From Pteria penguin (lineage: Eukaryota > Mollusca > Bivalvia > Pterioida > Pteriidae): a stretch of 64,000 bases of DNA. This document shows positions 34,951 through 48,700 of this stretch, piece after piece (position 1 is the first letter of the stretch; every line of letters starts with the position of its first letter). The position numbers and the translations under genes were made by a program. The stretch lies in contig CM068585.1 in the NCBI GenBank assembly GCA_035048485.1, positions 51,619,009 to 51,683,008 of the forward strand. The letters run 5' to 3'. The notes beneath the pieces are model-generated. The model had not been told where the DNA came from and made no database searches. It saw only the letters and a list, made by a program, of their open reading frames with translations.

Positions 34951-36159
34951 CAGAAAAATAAATTTAAGGGAACATACCTGACGTAAGTCAGAAATATTGT
35001 GTGAACTTTCGGTTATAAATAAAAATGACAACCTCTCATTGGTCATGTGTTTTTTGAGACTGATTTTAGGTTTCGTAGTAGACAAATGTGAAAAATCATG
35101 TAATGAAATATGCAAGATGAGTATACATTCCTGGCAAATCTAACTACAAAATTTCACTCTCCTGAAATAAGACACCTGTCAAACTGAATTTTGAGTTTAT
35201 ATTTCTGAAATGTCAAGGTGAGGTATAAAAGTAACCAAGCACTTCAGATTGCAAGACACTGACGGCGATAAGGTCGACCAAAAAAATAATCAACATATGT
35301 TAGGCAAAGTATTAAAAGTAACTGGTGTCAAGTGACTTTAACACTAATAATGTACCACAGACGACATTTACCGACCGTAGAAATTCAGAGGTAGTACAAA
35401 GTGACCGGGAGGAGTAAGCGTCTACTGAATGACTAGCCACATCCGCCATTAATGCCCTTACATACAGAAGAAACTTCTGTCAGAATCTTGACCTACGACA
35501 AGAGGAAACGTAATGCTCTCTTAAAGCAATATTAGCTTTATCTTCGATTTTAATCTGACGCCGAGAAATTTCTGCAGTCTCAGTAGAAGTATTGGGTATA
35601 TAATGCGTCACCATCAAAAACCTCAATAAAACAATAATTAATGGCATTTGTTCAAACCGAGTAATCGCGTTCCTGTTTTATAGAGCTGATTAATTAAACA
35701 TCTTATGGGACGTTCTGAATCCAAAGATAGCGAGGTGATCTGTCCAGTATGAATTCTGAGGTAAGTGAGGACATCATTGCGTTTTGGTTCACATGCTTCA
35801 CATGCAGCAAGATCAAACAGTGGGCTATGTTTAGGGTTACTTGCATAAAGGCGTGCTCTGTATTGTTACATTTATTGGGCGGAAAAGCACTAGATGTAAT
35901 ATTCAGCATCTTCACTGCGTCAGGCGCGGTGATTCCGCTAGTCCATACTCAACGTCGGACGTAGCGCATTAATATCATATCGGGCTTACAAAGATTTTCG
36001 CTTTGGCTTATAACAAGAGGAAATAGATCGTGCTTTGACGTGTTGATATTGTTTTGTCAATATGATTCCTGAAGGTTATACGAAAGCAAAAGTTATGTGA
36101 CTGCAGATTCTTTCAAATTATACATTAACGACAAACTTATTCCCTTTGCGGTGTAGAGA
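34951..36159. other. 3' flank of gene A
   Basis: The first 500 bp match the flank of gene B (53763-54260). From about 35700 to 36150 the sequence is unique, with no recognised gene. Confidence 0.5.
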
Positions 36160-39130
36160 TCGTAAAAATGTTGACTTAAGTGTCGTTATGCCCACTTTAA
36201 TAAATACCAACATAATATTAACAATGTGCAAATAACTCCAGTAGAAAATATCTCTAAATTACCAGGTGATACGAAATCAGATGTTAAAAAACGACTTTTG
36301 GAAACCGAGCTCTACTGGATTAAACAACTACAAACCCCATACCCTCTCGATCTCAACGACCAAATATATCGACAAGGTAATATTTCTTCTCGTCAGAATA
36401 AGATCAATATTTTTACATTAAGACATAAAACTATTAGAAAACGTAGGTCACATGGTCGTCGCCGTAATCGAAACATCAGAAAACGTAATCGTTTAAATAC
36501 GTCATTAAACGATCTTTTATTCATCGCAAAAAATAATGGCCGTCACGAACTTTTGCATGCACTATCCTCTGTTCCGGTAAATAATTTGAAACCTATCCTA
36601 GACGAAGCTGATCTTCGAAGTTTACGCAATTCTGATTGATAAAACTCAATTTGATTATTTTATTTTCATATAATAAACTCTTTCCTCGTATTCCGTCTCT
36701 TCCACCCAAGCAGCAATTTCTCAGAATTATATTTATTAATAAAGGCTTCGATCTACTTAACATCTCTAATATTTTCCGTGATCATAGAGTCACATCTAAA
36801 ATCCCCCAATATTTTGAGAATTTAGAACCTCCACTTATTTGTTACCAGTACAAAAAGCCTATAAGAAATCTTATTTTAAATTATAATAAAGTTACATCTA
36901 ACCCTGATGTGTCAGACTCTATTCCTTCGTCGTGCTCTTGTGTAAATTCTAAATATGTTTATAAACCGGCAGGTCATGTTATTACTGGTGACCTAAACTG
37001 TATTTCGGACAAGAAATTGCGCACACTTTTTTGAAACGGACCTAAATATAGGTTACCATCCAGGATAGATTTCAATAAATGCCGTGACGTTATAGAAGAT
37101 GCTTTAACTACATATTGTAAACGTTGGTGTAAAAAAGAACAGGTAAAGGTTCATGCTCTTAATGACTGGAAATACGAGATTTTAAGAATTGTCGATATCC
37201 GTATTAAGAACTTTACCGAAAATCCGCATTTATTTCAACAGCCTAATACATTGACGGCAAATTCTAATAAAAAGAAGATAGCTGCCTTACATGCTAAATA
37301 TGTCTTTGTTCCTGCTGATAAAGCAGGTAATAACATAATAGTTGTTTGAAAACTATATTATATTGAAGTACTTAAAAACGAATTAAACTCCACTCATACG
37401 TATGTTGAAAGCCCTACCTCAAGAGACAGCACCTTGCACGATCACCTCATGACCATGTCCGACTTCAAAATTAAAACTGATAAATCTGATCTATCAACCA
37501 TATATTGGCTCCCAAAACTACATAAAAGTCTATATAAATCACGTTTCCTGCTCTACTACAATACTATCGAAGCATATTACGTCTGCTCTAACTGCTATAA
37601 AAGATCATATTATCAAATATTGTGATGTCGCATTTCATAATAGTAACATCAATTACCTTTGGTCGATTAAAAATTATCATGAAGTTATAGACAAACTTCT
37701 TTCGCTAAATTTCAAAGCGACTCAAATTTCTACATTCGATTTTGCTACACTTTATACATCTCTGCCTCATAATTTGATTAAAAGCAAGTTGCTGTCTCTT
37801 ATACAATGGTGTTTTCACAGAGAATCTAAAACGTACATATGTACTTCCAATAACTCCGGATTCTTTTCCAACAAACAATATACTTCATATAAATACTGGA
37901 CTTGCAAGGAATTATGTAAAGCACGAGATTTTCTCATGAATAATATTTTTGTGCAATTTGATGGCAAGATACATCAACAAATAGTTGGGATTTTATGGTT
38001 TCTATTAAAAAATCAAAACGTTTTGACCTCATTTACAAATTTAATAATACTTGCAGATATCTGGATGACATTTTGGTTATCGACAACCCTGAATTCTGAC
38101 AATTTATATCAGAAATATATCCACCAGAACTCACATTGAATAAAGCTAATACTTCAGATAAATCTACACCTTTCTTAGATTTAAACATCAAAATTATCAA
38201 CCACCTAATATATACTAATATTTATGATAAACGTGAGGATTTTGGATTTCCTATTGTAAATTTCCCTTACTTAGATGGCGATGTCCCTCGACTCCCATCA
38301 TATGGTATCTATATATCTCAATTAGTTCGATTTGTCAGAGGCTGCACCGATGTTTTGGACTTTCATAAACGAAATTTACAAATTACTACTAAACTTTTAA
38401 CTCAGGGTTACAGATATCACAAGCCAAGAAAAACATTCGGCAAATTCTTCAGATCTTATTCAGAACTTCTATCTAAATTTGGAAATATTTCTTTTCAACA
38501 GTATGTATCCAATGGAATTTCCCATCCTTATTTTTACGGTGATCTCGTATATACACTAAGGAAAGTAAAAGGCTCCGATAACGTTACAATATCATATTTA
38601 GATCATCAAAAAGACTATAGGTTTTGTATTTGGCCCCTCCACAGCCTTATGCAGACTTTTACTTGAACGTTGCACACTGACTAACAGGGCGGTGGGGACT
38701 ATATGACGGCCCTTGTCCAAACCTCTTTCAGAGGAGACATGGTCCTGAACCTCGTCCCCTCTGACTGTTAGTCGGGACTCCTACAGATCTAGGGTCTTAG
38801 CTCGCTTTTAGACTGGCAGAGTACGGTTTATCATGTTGATGTCGCATATATTTTTATACCATTATGTGTTTTACAATACCTTACGTGTTTATATTTTGAT
38901 GACCTCTCAATATGCGATACCTGTTGACCCTTGTTCTTTACATGGAGGATTATTTATAAATTTTTAAATGTACGTCCTTTGATTGTTCTGCTGTTAAGGT
39001 GAGTGGGGAGGTGGGCCCGTAAACCACAGCATTTGTTTGGCTTTTGTCAAATTAAATGACCGTCCTAAGTCGGTATCGTAATTGCACTACAATCAAATAT
39101 TTTTGTAATGTGCTATATGTTCTAGTATAT
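36160..39130 (+). mobile_element. Penelope-like element 2 (endonuclease upstream of RT)
   Basis: Decayed plus-strand Penelope-like retroelement, truncated at the 5' end. The first frame (to 36639) carries the end of a GIY-YIG-type endonuclease (MQITPVENI, LLETELYWIKQLQTPYPLD) and a basic linker. Next come FLRIIFINKGFDLLNISNIF, PAGHVITGDLNCISDK, YVFVPADKAGNNIIVV, STFDFATLYTSLPHNLIK (motif A) and YLDDILVIDN (motif C, near 38055). The C-terminal frame 38136-38666 has FPIVNFPYLDGDVPRLPSYG and FYGDLVYTLRKVKG. Coding similarity continues to about 38810 (CTLTNRAVGTI). A 3' UTR follows with the block GTCCTAAGTCGGTATCGTAA shared with the copies near 56050, 56860 and 57900. Several stops; dead. Confidence 0.85.
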
Positions 39131-39425
39131 TATTTATATTCATGTATTGTATAGCTCCATGGTGACTTTTGCCACATAACTGAGCCAGTAACTCCTCTTT
39201 TTTCTTTCAATCACGAGAATAACAAATCACCAGACAGACAGAATTCGACATGTGCTCACAGTAATGTTTTAGCTCACATCCAATGCTACACAATATATAA
39301 ATACAACTATGCCAATTTATCTAAATTCCATGTCAATTAATTGAATTTATCATCATGGGAGGTCGTATCTCCTATCTTCTCCTTCCCTATTTTCTTCCCT
39401 TTTTCATATTTTGTACAAACGCTGT

Positions 39426-39527
<102 letters not shown>

Positions 39528-40183
39528 GCATGATTAAAATTGCACTTATCATTCTATCACGATAGAATTGTCACATGCATGCATATGTATAAATAGGTAT
39601 GAATGTTTTCTGTGTCAAATCGATGTGCTTTGATACGAGTCATAGAAAATGCTTGAAGTATAATATATATTTTCTTACATTTCATTGTTTGGTATTATTG
39701 TTGGGTTGCCCGGACTCTTTTAAGGATATAAATATTTCTTATACAAAGTTTCATTACATTACCCTACACGAGCACATTTTTATATCAAACTTCTAAATGC
39801 AGCTTTACATGCAAAATTGATATACTTAATGACAACTTACAAGTATGTAATATTCTTTGTTTCACTGAAAGCAGTCAATCAAAATAATGAACACGAGGAT
39901 ACTTTACCAGAAAGTTTAAATTCACTATACAACCCCCACCCATCCGATAAAAAACAACCCCCCCCCCAAAATATGAAACGTCCTGTACGGGGGTGTAAGG
40001 TAAACCTGTGTGAAATTTTAAAAGCCGTTGTGACCTGGAACCTTATGGCTTAAAATGTACTTGGACAGACGCAACTACTAATAAAAGGCAACAACTTAAT
40101 GTGACTATTTACATACCTCCTAACCGTGATTTGTAGAACCTAACTGAACGTGCTATCTACTGAACAAGTACTGGATACATGAT

Positions 40184-40186
<3 letters not shown>

Positions 40187-40248
<62 letters not shown>
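40187..40248. repeat. (TA)n microsatellite
   Basis: TA tract inside the decayed LINE. Confidence 0.95.
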
Positions 40249-40252
<4 letters not shown>

Positions 40253-41041
40253 TACAAGCTATTTTACAGAAACTCGTTAATATCTGTAATAATTTTCACC
40301 AGCTCATAAAGCATTATCGTATTCTGAAAACTCACCTACATTTGTTGATCCATAGCCGACCAATAATGAGGATATTTTATATTAGAATGAGGCTATGGAA
40401 CTCTTCGTAGAAATCAACATACCCTACTACTCTCTAATTACAGTAACATGATTAATACTGAATGTAAAAGAAAAACGTGGTGATATGACAAAGGCAACTG
40501 CGAGAAGTATGAAAGAGACATATCTGAAATTGATTGAAATAGAATAATAGTGCCTTCGGACCGTATTGATAATAGTGTGAAACATTTCATCTCAAACACT
40601 TGAAATAGCATATAAACATGTGCGTTAAAACGTAATAACCATAAAAATATCTACCCCAGAGAACTACTGAAATTCATGAAATATGAATAGTAGAGGGAGA
40701 ATGAGATCTAGAGACAAGAAAGATAAGTCGTCTAATTACTGGTCTAGATTTTTAAGTTTATGCAACAAAACTGTTATTCTTCTTAGAGGGTGGTGGGATT
40801 TGGTAAAAACAAATACCAAAGTTTTTCAGTATAACAAAAATACTTAAATCTCTGTTTTCAGATAACTAGAGCGCCGTGCCTGATGGCAACGAAAAGGCTG
40901 AATTAAACAATTCCCCCTCCTTTTTTTGTTTGTTTTGTTTTTCTTCTCATTTATTTCCTTTGGTTTTTGGGGGTTCTTTTTAGGGGGGAAGGCTTCTCAG
41001 TCCCCCCCCCCCCCCCGCCCCCCTCACATCGAATCCAAATT

Positions 41042-41313
41042 AAGCCGGTGTGGCCTTCTTGATAAGGTGCTTGGTTCGTGACCCGGAGGTCCCTGGTTCG
41101 ATTCCCGCCCTGGGCACACCGGTGTTGTCTTTCGGCTGGGACAGTAAAAACCGAGGTCCCGTGTAACGATTGTCGGGGCACGTAAAAGATCACTCATTGC
41201 TTCAGGTGAGTCCGTTGCAAAAGTCTAAATTTGTGTGCAATGCATCAGGCAGTTGCCGTCACCATATACGGGAAATAATCGTGGAGTCATGTAAAATAAT
41301 AATCAATTAATCA
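41042..41313 (+). mobile_element. tRNA-derived SINE, second copy
   Basis: Same family as 31793-32065, now on the plus strand: AAGCCGGTGTGGCC head, CTGGTTCGATTCCCG box B, ACAGTAAAAACCGAGG and GTCCGTTGCAAAA middle, AATCAATTAATCA tail. A 10-bp target duplication AATCCAAATT flanks it (41032-41041 and 41314-41323). A poly-C run lies just upstream at about 41002-41016. Confidence 0.85.
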
Positions 41314-42449
41314 AATCCAAATTTAACGAGAAACAACCTGTGTTGAATGATAAAGGTCTTTCTATAAACATCCTTAAAACTATTAATGGATCAAAATCTG
41401 AAGGTTCTGATTTATATAGCCCTAGACTGCTGAAAGGAGGTTGCGATGGCATAAGAACGTCTGCTGAGTAAATTGTTTAATGTATCAATGGCACAAAAAT
41501 ATATCCATTAAAACAAGCTAATGTATTGCCAGGCGTTTATTTGAGTACCCCCAAAACTTTTAAAATTATATCGCAACTTCTCTTCATATTACTCTTGAAA
41601 TATTTGAATGTGTATATCAAAAATATCCACAATTCTAAATAATCCTCTAAACTCAAGATCAGTCGCAGTTTCAGGAAGGTGACTTTACTATTGATATACA
41701 TTTACATGTATATATAACAGGAATTATCTGGAACCCTGGACTATGAAAAAGGAATTTGATTTGATTGTATCGGTATCTGTAAGGCTTTCGACAGAAAATG
41801 AAATAAAAGGTTGGGTTTTTTATGTTTTGTTTGTTCGGGTTTTTTTTTGTTCGCAAAATAACAAATGGGTAATAATGGAAACATATTAAAAATGAAGGGA
41901 AGTTATCTTTCTGAAAAGAACAATTATTAAAATTAACGGGGAAGAGTCAACATAGAAGTCAGCGTTCGTTTATACCAAGAATCAGAACCAGATCCTCTCT
42001 TCTCAATATTTATTAATGATATTGTCAACGATATCAAATGCAAAAAAAAAAAATAAATAAATAAATGTTTGCTGATGAAACCGCTATATGCAATTACCCC
42101 GATACTACAGAACCACAACACTATCTACAAAACGTATATATGTGATGGAATCAATGGTTCGTCAAGTTCACTCCTAACAATACCGGCTGTCTACCTATTT
42201 CAAGAAAGCCTAAACCCCATCTTGCCTTATGATTTTTTTTTTCAGATACCTGTTCCTCCAGTTGCCGGAACACAAACAGGTCTTACTTTGAATAAGTAAT
42301 ATGAAAAAGGGGATAACATATTGATTATATTATTCATAAAATTAATGGTAAATTGAAAGTACTTCTATGTCTCAAATTTCGACCGCCAAACACGTCAATG
42401 ATTCGTTTATTCACCCTAGGTATGGGGACACATGCTGTTCGATACGTGT

Positions 42450-43090
42450 CCTGATAATAGCAAAGACAAATTCGGAAAAAAAGTTTGAATACCGAAGCCG
42501 TCACGATATTGCTAAACATTTTATGGTAAACTGATCGTTATTTGAACAACTCTAGTCAATTCTGGTACGTGCTGATTTCATCTGGTCAGAAGCTATATAT
42601 GCATGGATATTTTCTGAAAGCGAGCATTGCTTTCTACATTTTATTATTTCGAATCTTTCGGTGTTTTCGGTTCCATTCTATTGAGGTAAGACAACTTAGA
42701 TGACTGCCTTTTGATTCTGAAAAGGTAAAGGGAGGAGGAGTCTGACAAATTTGGCCGAGTCTGATTATTTATTTTCGGATTTTTGAAGGATGGAATACTT
42801 ATTTCCTTGATATCCAGTTACAGATTATTTATTTTCTTTACTATTTTGTCATCAATGGATGTTTTCTATAATTTCATAGTAAATATATGCAGTTAAGAAA
42901 ACACATGCTAATACAAAGTAAAAGCAACAAATAACATAGAATGATGTATGAGGAAGTGTTGCTGTTTTGGATTCCTGTCCGAATGATTATATTTATTCGT
43001 TTTTGACTTACTTTGAACTATGCCATTTTAATGCAAAAACAAAAATAGATAAATACAAAATTGAAATAGATATTTTATAGTCCTCATTTT
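42450..43090. other. Unannotated AT-rich stretch
   Basis: No gene or known repeat recognised. Confidence 0.4.
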
Positions 43091-43425
43091 TATAGTCCTC
43101 TAGGGCACCATTCGGTGCTTTTGTACTAACGGTCTACTTTTCAGTGCTTTTGTACTGACATGAAATATATACTTGATATTTTCCGTTATAAAATTACGTA
43201 AATCACTCCAAATCTAAGGAGCATCTCTCTCATGCATAGCTCTGTCCTTGGCTTTTTGATTGATTCTTTGGCTCACCTTCTCGGTCATTTTGGTTTTAAT
43301 ACTGCTCTTTATTACTTATATAATATATGAATTCCAACCATTCGGCCACGAGCATCACTGAAAAGACATATGTTGTCGAAATGCACATCTGGTGCACAAA
43401 ATTAAAAGGTATATATGTTCTATAT
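43090..43425 (-). repeat. R1 repeat, single copy
   Basis: Reverse-oriented R1 unit containing TGCATAGCTCTGTCCTTGG and GCACATCTGGTGCACAAAAT. Confidence 0.75.
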
Positions 43426-43439
43426 TTAATTGATATACT

Positions 43440-43600
43440 GATTTTTTACATTTTAGCTTTTTATTCTATCGAAGTCCCGACTAACAGTCAGAAGGAACAA
43501 AACCCAGGACCTTATCTCATCTGACGAGGTTGAGACAAGTCTCGTCATAGACGAACGCAATGTCCCAGAGGAAAGTCTGTTATGAGGGTCATATTTTGTT
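43440..43600 (-). mobile_element. Penelope-like C-terminal fragment
   Basis: On the minus strand this matches the C-terminal coding part of Penelope element 2 (block CTGACTGTTAGTCGGGACT, followed by the TTCGATAGAA junction). It directly abuts the R1 copy at 43090-43425. Confidence 0.55.
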
Positions 43601-44439
43601 TTTGTTTCCTTATATTATGGAATGTTCTATTAAGAACTACAAAATTCTGTAATTGTATGTTATATAACTTGTTTATTTCCATAATGATTTGTGAATGTTC
43701 GTGAAAGTTCTTTTGAATCTAGATGTTTCGATAATGGATATCACTAGAACATTGTAGAAACTACACATATCTAGAAACTATGAAATATATTTAAGGCATG
43801 GACTCTGGCATTTCAGTAGCACTGCATTACATTACCTTTCTACGTATATACTGGGGATTTATCGTGTTTACAGACTGCTTAAATTAGATTTATTGAACTG
43901 TGAAATTATACACTGGACGGACTTCATCGTTCCGGAATTGCTACCTTCTTACGCTTTTTCGGACTTAATAGTTGTAAGCATTATCTGTAATTTTGTTATT
44001 GTTGTTAATTTGTAAACAAATTGTTAAATTTATAGAATATTTGTGATTTTTGTTGGTTTTACCAAAGGTTTTTCGTTATTTATTATTTTGTATTATACCC
44101 AGGGATCCACAATAATGGCATACAACCTGTTGAAAATAAACACAAGAAACACATATTCCGTTTTACTATGGTAGGTCATCAAAGACAACACTGTGAAATC
44201 AGATGTAAACTAATCAAATTTTACACATATAAGTCACGTTCTTGTATTGTGTATAGCTTAATAATTGCCAATATATTTCCTGTTCGTACCTATTACATAC
44301 ATAACGATGGCAATTGAAATACATGATTTTAACAATAATATCCGCACAATATGAGGAAGTGCATTAATTGTTATCATATTTTTAATGCCAGACGCTTTTT
44401 ATGATATTGCTGAGGAGTCGCATACGTTTTATATTGACA

Positions 44440-44662
44440 ATGATATGTTTCATTAGGTTAACAAGGAGGTACTGCATAAAGATAATCTGTGTAATTATGC
44501 TAAGTCAAACGTTTCATTTTTCACCATGCCCACGGGATGAACTTTCATGGAGGGAGAGAGAATCTGTGTTTTCATGTGAATATCTGGCATATCACTGTGG
44601 GATTTCAATACACGGCAAGCAGATAGAGTTTTGTGCCTTACCTATGTTTTTGGAAGGGGGAC
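44440..44662 (+). CDS. Gene B exon 1
   Basis: 223 nt, same length as gene A exon 1, donor GTAAGT. Encodes the signal sequence, SPCPRDELSWRERESVFSC, YHCGISIHGKQIEFCALPMF. Confidence 0.75.
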
Positions 44663-45090
44663 GTAAGTGAATTTTCCACCCAATAGACTAATTTGAGTCC
44701 AGCTTTGTATTTAGTACAGCTTTGTATTTAGTAGAATGTCTAATTATAAAACTACGGAATAACGTGTATTGGTGATTTAAAGACGCATTTAATAATGCAA
44801 TATTTATATCCAATCAAGTGTGTTACGTATTTCACTAGGAGGAATGAATTTCATTTCAGGAAAAAAATAAGTTACCATATTTCTTTAAATTTCCTACATG
44901 TAAGTAATACGATAAAGCATCTACCAGCCAACTAAGGACATTATTAATACAAGAATTTTCATTTGTGTTGATGCATTATATTTATTAGTTTAACAAAATT
45001 CCAAAGGAATTCATGCTTTTTTAGCTTTATGTACAATGAACGTCAGCATGGTTTCATAAAATCCAGCAATATGCGTATCTTACATAGAAG

Positions 45091-45139
<49 letters not shown>

Positions 45140-45651
45140 CACTTACGTCCCCCTTATATGTCTTTTTGCTTTATATGTTTGTCTAATTTGTCTTTATTTT
45201 CTACAGGTATTTCTTCGGAGATCCAAGGTCCATAGTACTCCCAGGTGTTTCACTGATTCTATTTGTGCTTTATATGTTTATTTCTTTTTCAGTGATGTAT
45301 CCTCTCAGGTGATCCGCCTGCGTTTACGTCGGGTAAATTCCTTCACTTTCCGCGGCCGTGTTGTCATGCATGCGATTAGCTAATGATTGGCTATTAAAGC
45401 TCCATTTTTGTGGAGCTCGGGTAGCTCAGTCGGTTAGAGGGTCGGATGCATGACAGATAGGTGATTCGGTACCATAGGTCATGGGTTCGAGTCCCAGACG
45501 GGGAACGAATATAAGTGAAATATAGGGTGCCTTGTTAACTGTAGTGTCTTTGTGCTTTATATGTTTGTCTAATTTGTCTTTATTTTCTACAGGTATTTCT
45601 TCGGAGATCCAAGGTCCATAGTACCACCAGGTGTTTCACTGATTCTATTTG

Positions 45652-45741
<90 letters not shown>

Positions 45742-48700
45742 TGGTTTGTTCTTTAGGTTGCTTTTATCCATCATACCACATGGACATCTAAATACATGCT
45801 ATTATTTCACCGTAGTTATGTCGCCTAATCATTTAAAGACATTTCTGATTTCAAACATGATTTAGGTCATCATAAATATGTTTAACTCGACATTACAAGA
45901 ATATTATTGACTAAGCAAAGTAATAAATGTCTGTTAAACATATAGACAGTATTCATGTAGTCTGCTAACATCAATTATCTCGACGAAACCAAACAGTCTA
46001 AAATAATTCGAGGTCGATGTAAATGAATGCCATCTCTGACATTTACAGCGATTTAAATTAAATGACACATACATTTATCATCCTATGTGTCAGAGTCAAT
46101 ATTTGACAGGAAAATTCGTCATGTGCTTCAGTGCCGTGACTGTAGATTTTTATTATTTTTAAGTATTTACATACACGTATAAAGTGATAACAAACAAGAA
46201 ACACGAAGTGCGTATTTTTAGACTTTCCATTTATAATCTGCATAGCACAGTTTACACTGTATCGCCATTTCCACTATGTCAAGTCAATCAAATTAAGATG
46301 AATATTTTTTCACAGCTGCTGAAGAACTGATAGGGAAGCATAAACGCATTAATTCTGTTTTTATAAAGAAATGTTTCAAGTAATATCTTAATGTACAACA
46401 AATTAATTTTGATACTGATGTGGTGCACAAAATTATAACTCGTATATATCTTTATATATGAAATATTTATCATAACGACTAGGCCGGTGTCAATGCTGAT
46501 GGAGTGATAGTTCCGGAGAGTATCATACGTCTTTTTTCCAGTGCTTTTCGTCAGTCATGAAATATTGTAAATCACTCATAAACTAAGGAGCATCTCCCGT
46601 GAGCAGAACTATGTCCTTAGACAGATTCTGTGGCTCACTTTTTCGGTCATTTTGGATTGAACCCTTCAAATATGTATATTTTATCCAACCATTCGGAGAT
46701 GAACATCTCGTGCACAGGATCATAACACGTATGTATGTTCTAATATTTATGGATGCAATTCTAATGCCAGACATTTAATCATGATCAATCATGTGAGTTT
46801 TAAATTCTACCTCAACATGTGCACTGCTTTTTATTCTGTACTTTGTATTTCATTGATATTTGCAGATTGCCCACTATTCGATTTAACTGGTGATATGAAT
46901 ATTGTTGAACAGAAATGCAATGATGAGGGGTGTCCATTACAGGGATTTGTCACCAATGAACTTTACAAATGTAAGACAAAAATAATCATCACATAAACAC
47001 TTAAATAAATAAATAAAAGAATGTCCCTTCATATGCAGGAACTGCATTTAATACACATATTCATGAAACGGTTTGCGCATCAGCATCAAACTCGTTTTTG
47101 GATAGTTATGGATTTTTTTTTTTCTTTACCATTTCAAAGTAGATCTTAATATTCAATATCTCTGTGAATAAAGGTAATAATAACCCGCATGCCGATTGTT
47201 TCTTTCAAGTAATTTAAAATATTAATACATCAATATGCACTAAATGTGTTTCTTCCTACTTCAGTTGTCGCTGTTAACGCCAAATGACATTACCATCGGG
47301 TTAGATGTGAATTACTTTGTCAATTACGATAATTTACAGGTTTACTGTTTGCAAAAGAGTACACATATCAATCAATGACGTTTCAGTTTTCAAGAATAAC
47401 CAATTGATGAGACAAAGTTTGATATCTGCAGAGTTACTTTGCGTTTTTCTATATTGTTGTTGTGTATCAATTTCAGATCCTTTGTGTCTGCACATCAGTT
47501 TTGAATGGTGAGCAAGATACTACTACTACTACTACTAATAATAATAATAACAATAACGAATCCGCGTTACATAACATTTAAAAAAAACAACAGTGTAATG
47601 AAGTATATATATGTAACACACCGGAAACAAAATAAATGTAACCAAGACATCAATTAATGATATTCCCTTTTGGTTTAAAACAAAAGTTAAATCTAATTAA
47701 ATGTCACGAACAATGCTAAAATTCAATTTAGTATCACAACATTATTGATTTATTTGTCAATAATGCTCTTTTTAACATTGTTTAGGTCTAGTTTTATGAC
47801 TCCAATTTGGACCAAATCAGTGTCCACTGTGCATTACTCATCTCCACACATGGTGGAGAATCCTGGTGATACAAGTGAGGTTTCTCGGTACAAGACATCA
47901 CAAACAATCCAAATGACGTTGAATGGCAAGTGAAGCATGTAGATGAAATCTCTATCATATGCATTAAAATTAAATTAAATTATACTACAAACAGAGAAAA
48001 CAGACAAAAAAATATTTTAGATCATTTTTAAGAATTTTACTTTTCTCTATTCTCTATTGCTTCTTGTCCACAATATGTAATACACATATTTCATATATAC
48101 TGTTCACATTTCCACATCTCGTAAGTGATGTACAAAAATGGGAAGATGACCCGTGAATAACCACTCAATTTGGGTGACGATTGTGCTTTTATTGGACTGC
48201 TAAAATATATAGTGCCTATCCAAACTGTTGCAACTTTGGCATTCTTTGTTGTTTCAAACAAAGATATTTGCTTGATAAAGTATTAGATTAGACAAGGCTG
48301 TTCAACTTGTCATGCTTTGACAACATTTAAATGAAAATTAAACATACTGTAATTGGCAGGTTTATGATTAGTTATGTGAAGTATATACAGGGATTGTCTT
48401 CTGGCAAGAATTGCCTCAGTAATATTATTTACGTAACTCAGTTTTGATGTCCTAAGAACTGTTCTAGCAAGCTGATTTGAAGAAAACCTCGTGGCATTAG
48501 AGAATGTGATTTACAGAAATAGTTACAGCTTTAGAGGATAAACTTAAACATATGAAATAAATTAATACAAACATATAATCGAATATATTTCATATATTAA
48601 GATAATACTTCCCTCCCTTTTCTCATTTTATTAGAAACATGTTATTTTGATCCATATCCATCCATAGTTTCACCTCACTCTAAATAAACAGATGAGAAAT

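Larger units (their letters stand above)
19690..35640 (+). repeat. Tandem gene duplication, unit A
   Basis: Unit A is homologous to unit B (44060-54300) in gene order, exons, intron junctions and flanks. Homology begins near 19729 (GATCCACAATGACGGCATAA) versus 44104 (GATCCACAATAATGGCATAC) and continues past the last exon (GTAAGTCAGAAATATTGTGTG versus 53812 onward) to about 35500. Unit A is longer mainly because of insertions in introns 1, 4 and 6. Confidence 0.85.
39850..42450 (+). mobile_element. Decayed Jockey/CR1-type LINE, plus strand
   Basis: Scattered ORF2 traces in order: an endonuclease fragment (about 39960-40125, EPYGLKCTWTDATTNKRQQL, IYIPPN), a linker trace near 40650-40790 (KDKSSNYWSRF), then RT pieces: KQANVLPGVYLSTPK region near 41510, FQEGDFT near 41670, PLFSIFINDI near 42000, FADETAICN near 42065 (FADD changed to FADE), WFVKFTPNN and SRKPKPH near 42150-42220, and LKFRPPNTSMI near 42370. 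A (TA)n tract (40187-40248) and a SINE (41042-41313) interrupt it. Related in type to the minus-strand LINE at 1990-6990 but far more degraded. Confidence 0.65.

Noticed and set aside
35703..35964. Overlapping frames on both strands
   Set aside because: No recognisable motif, no splice context and no counterpart in unit B.
38690..38800. Hammerhead ribozyme in the Penelope terminal region
   Set aside because: CTGAxGAG-like strings occur (for example near 43527) but I could not place the GAAA box and stems in a consistent fold; the segment is better explained as C-terminal coding sequence.
45412..45510. Functional tRNA gene
   Set aside because: Boxes A and B are present but acceptor and anticodon stems do not pair convincingly.
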